Positions 38,084 to 51,290 of a stretch of 64,000 nucleotides of DNA are shown here, piece after piece. The position numbers were made by a program, and so were the translations under genes. The stretch comes from Chrysomallon squamiferum (taxonomy: Eukaryota > Mollusca > Gastropoda > Neomphalida > Peltospiridae). The DNA lies in NCBI GenBank assembly GCA_012295275.1, contig CM022667.1, positions 21,954,672-22,018,671 of the forward strand. Direction: 5' to 3'. The notes below the pieces were generated by a model. It saw nothing but the letters and a program-made list of their open reading frames with translations, ran no database searches and was not told the origin of the DNA. The stretch's first letter is position 1. Every line of letters begins with the position of its first letter.

Positions 38084-39077
38084 ATGTCTGTAGCGTTTGT
38101 ACCACCACAACAGAAGCAGAAAGGACCGCCACCAAACCATGCTACTATTCAAAAGGTAACCGTTTAATGTATGGACAGAAAAATCATGTATAAAAATTAC
38201 ACATACGCACATTAGAGTTCATGTTTTTTTTTTTTTTTTAAGGTACCTTGAAATGGAGGCCTTTTTGAGGTGTTGACCAAATTAATATATTGTAACCAAT
38301 TTGTTTTCTATAGGTTATTTTCATCTGTATTTTTTTATTTTTTATTATTGTGATTAGAGAAAAGAATTAAATATATATATTTATATATAATAATAATAAT
38401 AAATAATTAATAAGAAAATAACATAAAAACTCTCCATTTGTAAAGCACATTTATAAACATTTGTTAAAACTTAAATTTTAAAATGAACTGTTCCCTTTTT
38501 TCTAAATTGTTTTCAGATGCTGGATGAAAATAATCAGCTAATTCAAACAATAATGGACTATCAAAGCAAGGGAAAAGCACAGGAGTGTATGCAGTAAGGA
38601 AACTTAATATTTTACTGCAGTATTATAAATAATAAGTTCTGTACATAGTCACAGTGTGATATGCACATGTTACAGATAAACAGCAGAATGAACCAACATC
38701 ACAGAATAAGGCCAAAAATAATACATTATTGACCAGTTATAAGATAACTCTTAGATAACAATCAAATAACCACAAAACAGCTAAATATTTATAGGATATA
38801 TAATTGGGTTATTGCTGATTTTCAGTATAAAAACTAGCAGCTTAAAATAATTTTGTTTAGTACTTGACTAATTTTATAAAAATTATGCTTAAGAAATTAC
38901 TTATGCAAAACTTTTTTATGGATTGATACTTAATTATTTTAACATATTTTAATAAAACTTTTTCCTTGCCTTTTTAATAAATTTATTTTATAAAGATATC
39001 AGCAACTTCTTCACAGAAATTTGGTGTATCTGGCAACAGTAGCTGATGCCAACCAGAATGTACATGCTTTACTGCCG
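38084..39077 (+). other. SS18: SSXT (SNH) domain exons of SS18
   Basis: Exons 1-3 (38084-38155, 38517-38593, 38996-39077) encode residues 1-77 with the conserved helices. The exon 2/3 junction splits a Gln codon (CA/A), giving ECMQYQQLLH. Confidence 0.9.
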
Positions 39078-41805
39078 GTAAGTTTAAATCTGTCCTGTTT
39101 TACTGCTTTTGTGTTGAAAAGTTTTTGGAAATTAAATTACATTCTTTCTAGATAAATGCACTAAAATAGTTATATTATAGTATTTGAAAATAGATTTTAT
39201 CATCTATAATTTTGTATGCAGAAGTATAGCCTTTGATTAAAGCATAACATAGATGCAAGTCATTACAATTTTTGCATTATGATTACAATATTTACCCCAT
39301 TTTACATCAACACAGTTAAAACTATGAATATGAATAATTGCACTCTGCCATCACTAAAACAATGCACTAACGCTAATTCTCAAGCTGTAATATGAATTAT
39401 TCAGGATGTAAGAGGAATACAATTTCTAAGTGTACCAAAGGACAAACTGACAGCCAACAAAATTTCTTTTAAGGGCAATCTTGTGGAATTTCTAATTTTT
39501 GTAGAACATGACCTAAAATGGGAATTTCATATCTAGTGCAGCATATGGACTGCAAAAAATACACTTATCCATTTATTTGAATATCATGAATACAGAAATG
39601 TTGAAACTTTTTACTTCTCTTCTGAGGCCAATTTTGGCATGTTACTTCTACTGTTTAATGACCATGCAGGCCCCAGGACAGACAAGCCAGACTCAAGGAG
39701 GGATGCCTGCACCTCAGATGAATCAGATGAGGCCATCAGGGAATATGCCAAATCAGATGGCACCTGGTATGATTAATCCCATTTCTGTTCAATAAATGAT
39801 TGTTCATATATATTTTTATTAACTGTCTATTGTTGAAAATCCTTTTTTTTTTTTCTTTTTTTTTCAGCAAATGATAAATAACAATACATTTTTGTTTTTG
39901 TGAATTGTAGTTTTTATTCAGGTTAAATGAATGCATAATGATACTCTAAGCATAATGTAAATAATAAAATTAAACTTAGGATGTGTTAATTGATTAAGAC
40001 AGTATTATTAATATTAAATCATTTTGCTATACTTTTACTAACATTTTTTTTTTTTTCTTTTGACATAAAAGAAATATGAGAACATTTTCTTTTAATCATT
40101 TTGAAGGTGTACCAATGCAGCAAGCATCTGGTGGGATGGTATCCACTCCAGGACCTAATCCAAACATCAATCCAGCAACTAGTCAAGTTGGTTACAGTCA
40201 GCAACAGAGTGGTTTTCCACGACCCATAGGTCAGCAAACACCCCAGAGTCAGTCAGGTAATTTAGTTATTGCATTATCTAAAGGTTCAGAAAATCAAACA
40301 ACAAAATATTTTTTTTTTTTTTTAATGTTTATACCAGTGCACTTCATCAATATTGTTGTTTTATTTTTCCTCATAAAAAGAAGAATGGATTTTGAAAAAG
40401 TAAAGAAATAAATTAAGACATTAAATATTAGGAGGCTGCAAATCCTGATTGATAGAGTAATTCTCTATAAGAATTCTTTGGAGTTTCTTTTTCAGCAAAG
40501 TTAAATCGATTTACATCATTAATAAGTGATTTTATTTAAGTGTAGAATATTTTTAAAAAATAAATAAATAAAATTGTTTCTGAATCTTAAACATTTCATA
40601 TAAAGGCCCAGCTATGAATCAGCCAGGCAGTATGAGTAGCCAGTCATATAACATGTCACAACAGCAGTCTGGATATCCTGGTGGACAACAGACCATGATG
40701 TCACAGCCTCAGGTCATGATGTCCCAAACATCAAGTAGTCAGATGATGCCTGGGCAAGGATCTGGTCCAAGACAGATGCCCCCAACGTATCGCAGACCAC
40801 CTCCAGGTAGGCTTGTTATTGCTGATACAAGGTTTACATAAAATTTTCAGAGTTCCACAGTGCATTTGTTTTTGTTATTTTTATCTTTTATGAAAAGACT
40901 TTGAAATTTTTCTAAAGATTTTAAAGAAATCCTTGTTTTAAAATTATTTTTCATAATTTGGATAAATATTTTGAGCCCATGAATTTTCCTTATAATAATA
41001 AGTATTTTTAGAAGAGAGAAATGTACAGGTACATTCCAAAAAATAAAAATATATATATCATTATAAACCAGAACTTTTGCTGAACAGTGATAACAAATTA
41101 TACGGTATTTCAGATCAGCAACCATATAATCAGCAGCAGCAGGCTTATCCTGGGCAGCAACAGTTTCCTGGTCAGAGTTATTCCCAGCCTCAGAACCAGC
41201 CTGGCTTTCCACAGCAACAACCAGGCTATTCCCAAGCACAAAGCATGCCTCCAGGCCAGTACAACAGCTACCAGGGTCAAGGGCAACCACCACCACAGAG
41301 ATATGCATCATTCAGTCGGCCTCAAGTGTCCATGCCACAAGGTGGACCAATAGTCAGTCAGATGCCTGGTCAAATGCAAGGTCAGATGGCAAGTCCAATG
41401 CCAACATCTCCTCAAGCTGGAATCAGTGGACAAATGGCTACATCAGCCCAGGGTGGTTTGTCAAATCAAGGACAGTCTGGGATGGGTGGACAGTTAACAA
41501 ATCCTGGGCAGTCAGGAATGACTGGTCAGATTTCAAATACAGGTCAAGGAGGGATGGGTGGTCAGATATCTAATGCAGGTACAGGTGGAATGGGAGGACC
41601 AATGTCTAATCTGCCTGGTCAGGTGGGTATGAGTGGACAGATGTCTAGTCCTGGACAAGGAGGTGGTCAGTCTCAAGTAATGGGTGGACAAATGATGTCA
41701 TCAGGACAAGGGATTGGTGGACAGATGATGCACATGCAGTCTGGTCAGATGGGGGGAGCAATGAATCAACCTAATAGTTATGGATATAATCAAGGACAGT
41801 TTTGA
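38084..41805 (+). CDS. SS18: SS18 family subunit of the BAF (SWI/SNF) complex
   Basis: Seven coding exons: 38084-38155, 38517-38593, 38996-39077, 39670-39766, 40107-40256, 40606-40806 and 41114-41805 (TGA). Phases close; 456 aa. The N-terminus MSVAFVPPQQK followed by ATIQKMLDENNQLIQTIMDY and YQQLLHRNLVYLATVADANQ is the SSXT (SNH) domain, residues about 18-77, which docks SS18 on the BRG1/BRM ATPase. The rest is a low-complexity Gln/Gly/Pro/Met transactivation region. The last exon starts with a Q/P/Y-rich piece (QQQQAYPGQQQ) and then has degenerate repeats of the form GMGGQ(M/I)SN.GQ, where vertebrate SS18 and SS18L1 keep Tyr-rich QPGB repeats; it ends SYGYNQGQF. It cannot be split from SS18L1 (CREST), as invertebrates usually have one such gene. 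SS18 is a nuclear co-activator in chromatin remodelling. Confidence 0.95.
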
Positions 41806-43120
41806 AAACGAATCTCAAACTAAACTGACACTTGACTTGAAATAGTTTTGCTTTTTGTGACAATGACTTAATGAAGTATTTGTTTGAAAATAAGAGTACT
41901 TTTTCTGTTTAATTTTAGGGATGGAAACTGATTTTAGCCAGAGAAGTTTTTGAATTTTAGTATTTTATGGAGTTGACTGCTGCTGCAGATTTATAATCAA
42001 AAAGAAGAAATTATGAATATTTAAAATGCTGTTGTTAATGCTCTGTAATCATGAAACAATATGTTAAAATCATTATCAGGTCTATAATGTTTTTGACTAA
42101 ATTATATTTTTAAGCTTTACTGAAAATTATTATTATTATTATATGTCTTTTTTTATTATTAGTAGTATTATTGTTTTTAAATCTGTAAATAGCATTTCAA
42201 ACTACTTTCGCCATTACTGAGAATGATATAGATTTGGCAAGCACATACTTGAAATTTATATCTATAATATATCAATTATGTTAGAGGAAGTTTTACATTT
42301 ATTTCTGTTAACTGTTTTGAGATGTATTTATACCATAAACATATTATTTTAGGTACAACTTTATTTGGACATGCATATATTCTGCCCAAGTTTATCTTAT
42401 TGTTTGTCTTTGTAACTAATTTTTTGATAACCAATGTATGTTAAAATAGTTGAAATTTTGATCTTGCCAATATATATTTAATACTGCAAAATAGTTAGTC
42501 TGTGTGCCTACAGATTTTTTTACATGTTACTTAGTATTTAAACAATTTTACTATAAAATATTATTAAACACATTATAGCTGTATGCATGTGCTTACAGTT
42601 TTTATGATACATTAAATATGTAGGTACATGCATACAAACAGAAATAAAATTGAATATAACTGAGGTTTCCATAATTGCATGTAATGAGTTAACAATAAAA
42701 GCGCATATTTAAACAAATGTAATTCTGCTGATGACAACATATTTAATCTTTTATGCATAAAATTCATAAAACATAAAACTTTGAAGGCATTTCATAATTC
42801 AAATGAAACCTGTATTTCAATGTTTGAAACTACCGAATCTTGAATTGATATGAGTTTTAGTCTGGAATGAGGCATCCTATTTTATCTTGTAATCATCACT
42901 GTAGAAAAGTTATTTGACTGTTAATAAAATGTATTTTGTGGCAGTGTTAAATGGTTTTCAGACATTGCTTCAATTCTCAGAACAGACCCATCCATTTCTA
43001 ATGTTTGTGTATTTAATTCATTTAGTTGTTATGCTTTTTATGTTGACATCTTCCTGATGCTGCTTATAATTGTTTGGATTGAAAATGTCTATGTTTAGTT
43101 ATTAAAGAAAAATAAATTTG
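41806..43120 (+). other. SS18: Probable SS18 3' UTR
   Basis: AT-rich sequence after the stop with AATAAA signals at 42643-42648 and 42694-42699 and further ones toward 43.1 kb. Which is used cannot be told from sequence. Confidence 0.5.
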
Positions 43121-46100
43121 TCAGACAATCACTATAATTGTTTCACTGCCATCAAACTGTCATAAACGTTGACAAATTTTCTTGTTAAAGGGAACTATGA
43201 TTATTATTATTAAATTTTTTGATTGGATAGGTAATCATTTTTATTTTAAATGTATATTATTGTGAATAATTTTTGGTGATAAATATGTAATTTTTTTAAG
43301 TTTTGTACAGTTTATATTTTAATCCAGAAGTCATTTCTGTTTTCCATTTCGGTGATTAACTATGTTTTTAATGTGTAATTGTTACCTGTTTCACAGTAAA
43401 GGTTAAGCCATATATCATAATTCAGCTCAGTACTTGCATTTTTCTATTCTATATTTTCTTTGACAGTTTCTAAATTCTGTTATTTCCATTTTCAAACAAA
43501 TGGCATAATCTTCCTTATTTTTCTCCTTTTTTTTCTAGGGTTCATGTTATTGTTATTAAACATAGTAGTAGTGATTTTGTTTATTTATTTATTTACTTTT
43601 ATTATTATTATTATTGGGGGGTTTTTTGTTGCTTTTTTAGTTTATTGTTATCCTATTAAGAGCATTTTGCTATTTGTATTACAGTAATTCTGCTTGTTGA
43701 AATAACTTTAATTCTGATTTTTTTTCTTTGCATAATCAAAACATTTTTTTTAAACCTTTAAGAAACCTTTCATTTTGAATATTTGATAGTTTGGTTTATG
43801 GTACAATATTATGACATTTTTATAAAACTGAATATTTTCTGTTAGTATTACCAGAAATGATTTTTCCCATTTTATGTTGATGAAAAGATCTGTTTGGAAA
43901 GTTGTATATGAATAATATTTTGAGGTTGTCTAATGGAGATTTTAAAAATAATACCCCAAATATGTTACATGTTAGGCATACTAAAGTATGTTTAATATCA
44001 CCTAGAGATGGGCATTGAATTGCATAGTTTATTGTCAGTATAAATAATGTGCAGAAAATATTATTTTGGTGCTTACAGTGATCTCCAAAACCTCTTGAGT
44101 AATTTTCAATTCTAAATAGACACTAAGCTGAATTTGCATGATCATATATATATATATATATATAAATTGAGTTTTGCAGAGTATTATTTATTTTTATTTA
44201 TTTTTTAATTTTAATTCTTAACATTAGTTTAATATTTTAATAATGTTTATTAATTAATTAAGGTTAATTTATTTATTGTTTGTTATGAAATTTAATTATA
44301 TATCAGAATCACAGTTGAATCAAATGAGAAAATTAATAAAAATATTTTTAAATATAATTCCTTTTTAATCTTAACTGTCATAACATAAGCACAATAACAA
44401 CAACATGATAATAAACAACTTTTAAAATCTTTTCGTAGCCATGACATTAACATAAAAAAATATTAATGTTATAATATTGAAAAGTGTTGACTAATTTTAT
44501 TAAAAAATTGCAAAGGCCATACTTAAATTTAATTTTTAATCAATAATACGGTATAACAGGTTTGATTTTTTGTTTTTTAAAAAAGAAATGAAATAAAATT
44601 CTTTTTAATCAAGTTCACATAAAATAGCATGCTAATTTTCAGATGCACTACATCATTCCAGCTTCAGACTGATCAAATGTAAATATGTAAATATCAACAA
44701 ATTAAACATCATTTCACACTGAAACAGGTAGATACTGCATTCTTTGCAGCTATATTGTTATTTGTGTGCTGGTTATGTTGCTGTTTGGTTTGGTGTAAAA
44801 ATTGCAGTTAAAAGGGATAAAAGAATCCAAATAATTATTTTGCTCACATTCTTGGATTCCATTTTGTCTTGTGATATTGAGATTTCACTTGGTGAGGAGG
44901 AGATAGGTTAAAGTGTAACTTTGTGATACGAGTAATAGTTTAAATACTTGTTCTCTTACATATGATTTATTACTTTCATTTTAAGATATTTTCTGTTAAT
45001 ATAATATGACAATTAAACAGCTTATAAAAATGCATGGATGTATATTTTCTCATTTTTATTATTTCATACATAGATTTGTAAAAGAGTGCAATTCAGCAGT
45101 GTCTTACTCATGTTTTAGTAATTTGTTTTACAATTATTGGTTTTTGGTAATGCAGTAAAAAGGATAAATGGCAAAAGCTGATTTCTAGAAATAAAGTAAT
45201 TTGAAAGTTTACTAAATGTATTTAGGCCTTTTTCATGTTTGTCTGTTGATACACTTTAATCATATTTATAACTCCTTTGAACTTGCAAGTCTGTGTGCCT
45301 TAATAATAACACTGAGATTTTTAGCAGATAACTAGTCATTTTTTCTTTTCATAAAACTTTTTTTTTTTTTTTTTTTTTTTAAATTAATATATTATCTTAA
45401 GTGAGTTATTCATATTTTACATTGCTAAAAAGATGTATATAGACCTAACTAGGAATGATCGAATATTTTGGAGCTCTATCGGGCAGATTTCATTTTAGTA
45501 CACAGTTACAGGTTTTTGTAATAATGTTTAAAGATGGGTATGAACTCTAAATTGGATTGTCAGCGTAAATAATGTGGAGAAACTGATTATATTGGTAAGG
45601 ATATTTTCTTTTATTTTGACAGAAATAAATATGGATAATACTAGCAAATGAACTGGAATTTATTAGAAATATATTTCAGAAATATTTTTGTGCTTTTCAG
45701 TGTTTCATTCTGTCGTTAACATTTTCAGTTTTTAAAAATTAATAGTTATGTTATAAATTTTATTTTAAATAAAACCCCAATAAGTGCCGATAGTTATTAA
45801 TTAATCCATGAAGTACTAAAATTGTTATAACTTATGTTGGTTTCAGTATTTTATGGAACTGATCATTCACTGGTTTTATGTTAATGCCAAGCTTTGAAAT
45901 TAAAGTCAGCAGGTGATTGTGAATGTAAAATAAAGATATTTAATTCTTAAGACATATTTGTAGTTTTTATTTGTCCATGCAAGAATGTATGTGATTGATT
46001 GTATGTATAATTGTATAAATGTAGGATTATAACGAGTAATAGACATATGAAAAAAAAGATATTTAAGAAATGTTATTTATAAAAATTATATTGGATTTAA

Positions 46101-49100
46101 ATAATAATAATAATTGATAAATACATAGTAAATAAATTTTTTTTTTTTTTAGAAATAGTGTTATGAAAATTCTGTTTCTTGATAAACTTCTCAACTGAAA
46201 AACAAGGACAAATTGTTTAAATCAAAAGTTGTATGTACTTAAACATTAAATAATAAAATTGAAGAATGTTAGTTTTCTTGAAATGAACTTTTGCCATTAG
46301 TTGATTTTTATAAATATGTAGAATAAAGTAATAATAAGAAAAGATTAATGGAAACAACATTTAAAATGAGTTGCCAAAGGTTTCGGTACTGACCCCTTAA
46401 GGTCAGTCGCTACTTTCAAAGGGTAGATAAAAACTAAAAGGTTGTTAGGGAGTCAGAGATAAAGTAATTTTTAGGAAGATTTTATTTATTTATATATTTA
46501 TTCATCTTTTATTTATTGTATGTTGTGAAAAAAAAAATCATATTCCAAAATTTGTGTAAGTGTGCTACCTTTTATTTTTGCTTTCCCCCGCTTAGTACAG
46601 TTGAAGCTAACACATTTCTAATTAAGAATGAAAATATGCTGAACTTGGAATATAGTGGAGACTTAAAATTAAAGATTACAAATCATCAGTATAATTATGT
46701 CATGTTACTTGATTAATTGTAAATTTTAATTTTGAATACAGTTTATGCAATATAATCATTATTATTAAAACAAAAAACAAAAAATTCATAAAATAGATAT
46801 TTCTAATTCAGAACTCAAACTGTATATTTTTAAATGTTATAGAAATATTTGTGTTTCCACTATGTTAAACATGTTTTAACTGAGTGCAAAAATGCACCAG
46901 TGTATATGTCTGTGTGCATGTGTATGTTGACAAGTTTTTGTGTTCCTGATTCATTTTTAATTTATGAATATTTGCTAAGAAAAAAGTCATTTCAGACTAT
47001 GCTGACATATTTCATTACGGTTGTAGTACATAGACGATCGATTTCAATAGAAGAAAATTATATAAGAATTTCTTAAACTTTAATTAAGCAAATAATTTCA
47101 GTGAACAAATATATATATGGGTTTTTTTTTTACATACATTCACATACATACATACACATAAACTTCTACAAAATACAAGTTGTAATGTAAAATAAAAGTT
47201 AGCTGTAAAACTGTAGGAATCAAAAAAAAAAATATATATATATATGTGTATATATATACATCTGGAATATACATTAGCAAAGTCTAATTTGAGTTTGCTA
47301 TTTGTAGTCTGCCTGATATACTATCAGTGTTTCATGTCTGAAAACCAGACCACCATTACAGCGCTAGTGTGATCAAATATTTTCAAAAAATTATTAACAT
47401 GTAACATAATATGGTTCATGTTTATATCAAAATAATACAATAAAACTAACAATACAAAATACTTGAAAAATGAAAATATTTATTTTTAATATAAAATTTG
47501 CTCCATATATACAAAACCTAAAATGTGAAAAATATTCACATAAAAAAAAGAAGTAAAAAGGAAAATGTCTATTGATTCTCTAAATTCCTATATAACTTTG
47601 TGTTGTGTCTCAGAATGATTTATTTTTCACAGAAGTAAATTTAGAAAACAGTTTGCTAAAATTTCTCTTCTTTGTTCATTTCTTTTCTTTTTCTTTTTTT
47701 TATTCTTTGTGTTCTTAATTTCGGTTGTTGGTTGTTTCTTGTTTTGTTTTTTTCTTTTTTTTCATTTTGTCTGCTGTATTGTGAAACTGACTCACATTTT
47801 CAAGTACTTCAAGTCTGACTTGTAGTATTTAAAATAGAGTATCTAAACTAATTTTTTCTTAACACTGATTATGATTACTAATAAATGAAGACAAGAAAAA
47901 GGAAATGTTGCCATAGGCTATTGTTATTACTTAATACCAAGGAATAGGTACCATTTTGTTGATCTTACATAATTTTTAAATAAGAAAATCAGTTTTGTTA
48001 TATAAACAAAATAACAACAATAATAAAATTCGAAAAACAATAAATATCATAACTGATAATTAAATTCTTTTCCTTTTCTTTTTTCCTCTCTTGTCCTCTA
48101 TGATAAATGATGAAATGAAATGATGAAACTTTCGTGAACTAACTCTAGACAGTATAAATAAGTGACAGAGATTTTGAATATTGATTTAGCTGTTTTATTC
48201 ATTTATAACATTGATACGTAATAGAAAACATTGTTGTTTAAATCTTATTAACCAAAAAAATAAAATAAAATAAAACAAAAATAAAATAAAATAAATAAAT
48301 AGAGTGTGTGTGTGTATATATATTGTATAATAATTAAAATTAAAATGGAAATAATAATTATTATTATGATAATGTTTGATAATTTATGCATATTTGGCTA
48401 ATCTATTCAGTCATGATATTTCCTGTTTAGGGAAAGGTAAATCAGATCGCGTTGTATCGTTGAATATATGAGATTGTTATCTTAAAACCAAGGAGTGGCT
48501 CTTTTAGGCGTTTTTTTAAAGATAAACAGGATCAAACGGGTGAAGTCGCTGGTTTACACGAACATAGACTATATTGATTTGCTAAGTTGTTTTTGTGGCA
48601 ATTTAATAAATGTATTTGTGTGCAGAAAACAAGGACTTTTTCATCAGTAGAAAGTAGAAGGAAAATGACATCCGGATTTAAAATAACTTAATGGACTTTT
48701 TTCTTTCTTTTATTTTCTTTCATTTTCTTTCATTATTATTGTTGTTATTATTTAATATTTCAGTATATATACACTCGTTAATAGAAAACATGCATTTTCC
48801 ACGCATTGCAGAATTAAATGCATTTATAAGTGAACTGATAACAAAATCCTTTTCTCAACAAGAATGTTTGCGTTTAAAACCAAGGCTTTCGTCAAAACAA
48901 CAGATAGATTTTCCTTTGTAACAAAACAAACAGGAGTTAGTCTACAAAAAATGGGTGGCCTATTTCCAAAATAGCTCTGTGCATATTCATTTTTTATCAC
49001 ATTCTACTATTGAAACAACTATTGAAATAAAAAATTGCAACTGAAGAATTATCTAAGTAAATAAAATCAATTACCAATTAGTCTTTGGTGCCAATCTGGT

Positions 49101-51259
49101 GAATTATTAATATTAACGTTATTTTTGTAATCAGTTCTAAGCATGTTTTTATTCATTTAATAATAATAATAATGACGATAACGATAATAAATAATAATAA
49201 TAATAATAACAAAGAACATCATTAAGATTAAAAGACAATAAGGAAAAAAACACGCAGCAGCACTAGTTATCAGTGTTTAAATACTTTGAAAGGTGAAATT
49301 TCTATCAACAGTAAATGTTTCAAAAAAATAAAAATTAAAAAAATAAATAAAAGGGGCGAAGGAATAAAAAGAAAAAATGCAACCCAACCCAAAACTGTTT
49401 ATATCAAGTTTATAATAGTCCACATTCCAAAAAGCAGTGTGCTTAGTTGCGGTTCGTAAGTTTTTATCTGGACCGTCTGAGTGTAATAGCTGTTCTGATT
49501 GTCGTTGAACTTTGTCTGGTAACTAAATGCTGCATCAGGCTGAGGGTTAACAAGTAAAATAAACGGGCTGAATTATGTTCAAGAGTCTCATCAGTAATCG
49601 TCCGAAGAACTGGTAACTCATTAAACAGACAGCTTGATTAGAGGACATATATTTGTGAAACCAGTTATTTCATGAAATGACTGAAAATGATTGTTTTCTG
49701 TTACACAAAATGCATGAATGTGGATCAGACAACCTATGTAATATGCTTATTGACAACATGCATGTAATGCTAATTTTTTCATATTTTACCATTACTTATA
49801 TTATTTTATTTTCCTGATATTTTCGACAGTTAAGACAAATTCAGTTTATTGTTATTAATTTCTTCTCTCATAAAAATATATATATTTGATCTTAGCTTGC
49901 TTAACAAAAGTCAAAACTCAATCTTTCTTTGCCTGATATTTTACTTTCTTTACACGAGGAACGTGCACGCTGGAAAGATAGGCTGATCACGGTAAATCGT
50001 TTTGAACGGTTAAACCAAACTCAGTTCATTGTTACCAACAATTCCTAAATGCAGTGTGCTCATTTCATATCTTCTCATCTGCTCCACATCCCATTTGTCA
50101 AACACCTTATAACAACAGATGATGCCTGAGTGAACTGCTAAACGTACTGGACTGCTGAATTATACCCACTGCCATTCCATCTAAGAATAACTGATTGTAA
50201 ATATAATTTTATATTAAAAAAGTAATGACTCACACAAAGTTATTCATAGCTACAGTTAGTTTTGACCGACATGTTAGACTTCCTGCCACTGATGAAACCT
50301 ATCAATATCTATCTGTATAATTCCAGATTGTTATTTCTTACAGGTTTTGTTCTCACTGTTTCAGTTATTCTTACTTAGGATGGCAATGGGCATATTTCAG
50401 TACTAGAGTATGTGCCAAGGCACACAAGATCACAAAATCATAATTTCCATTCGATTTCATGCCAGTCTACAGAATGATCTCGGCTGTATCGTAAATATAA
50501 TCATTTTTTGTTTGTCAATCGTCATGAATTTATCTTAATGACGAGTGTGGTTTTCTTTTTTACAGTGAATATTAATGTTACGAATGTTTCGAATTTCTGT
50601 AATTAAATCGAATGTACACAATTTAATGAATTATTTCAATTTAAATGCAATATGTTTGGAAAAGTTATTTTTGCTCTTCGTTAATACAAATGCCGGATAA
50701 TTTAACCGGCAAACTAGGGCATATAGGTTCTGGGTTTGTCATTATATATTTGACATTTATTTTTCAAATTTAACTAAAGTATTTTCCCATTATCGGCAAA
50801 ACAATATTTAAGCAAAAAAGAAACAAACTATTAATAAAACAGAAATCTGTCAAAGAACCTTCCCTGTATTATATTCATCTGTAACGACTGAAACATGCCA
50901 GTATTATCATATTTTTTAAATATAATTTTTTATTTTTTATTTCCATTGTCGTAGATGACGACGTCAAAGCATTCCCCTAGCCACAGGCTTCAATTACAAC
51001 GCATTATTTTAAGATAGCTCTATGTATATTATTCGTTTTATATTCACATAAAAATGTAAACACAGTAAACAATAAAGATTTTAAATGTTTGAATATAATT
51101 TGATGTAAAAAAGGTTTTGTACATTTAGCTAGAGTGAATTCTAGAGGTACAAATTATAAGAGTTAAATTAAATGTACTTTCTCTTAGTGAGCAAAATAGT
51201 AAAAGCATAAAGTTTTTAGAATCATTTTACTTTCTTAAACTTTTATCCTTTACATTTAA

Positions 51260-51290
<31 letters not shown>

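Noticed and set aside
40847-41311. 154-codon minus-strand frame
   Set aside because: Antisense to the last SS18 exon and the intron before it; no family resemblance.
46385-46410. Small palindrome CTGACC...GGTCAG
   Set aside because: Too short and imperfect to call a hairpin element or regulatory site.
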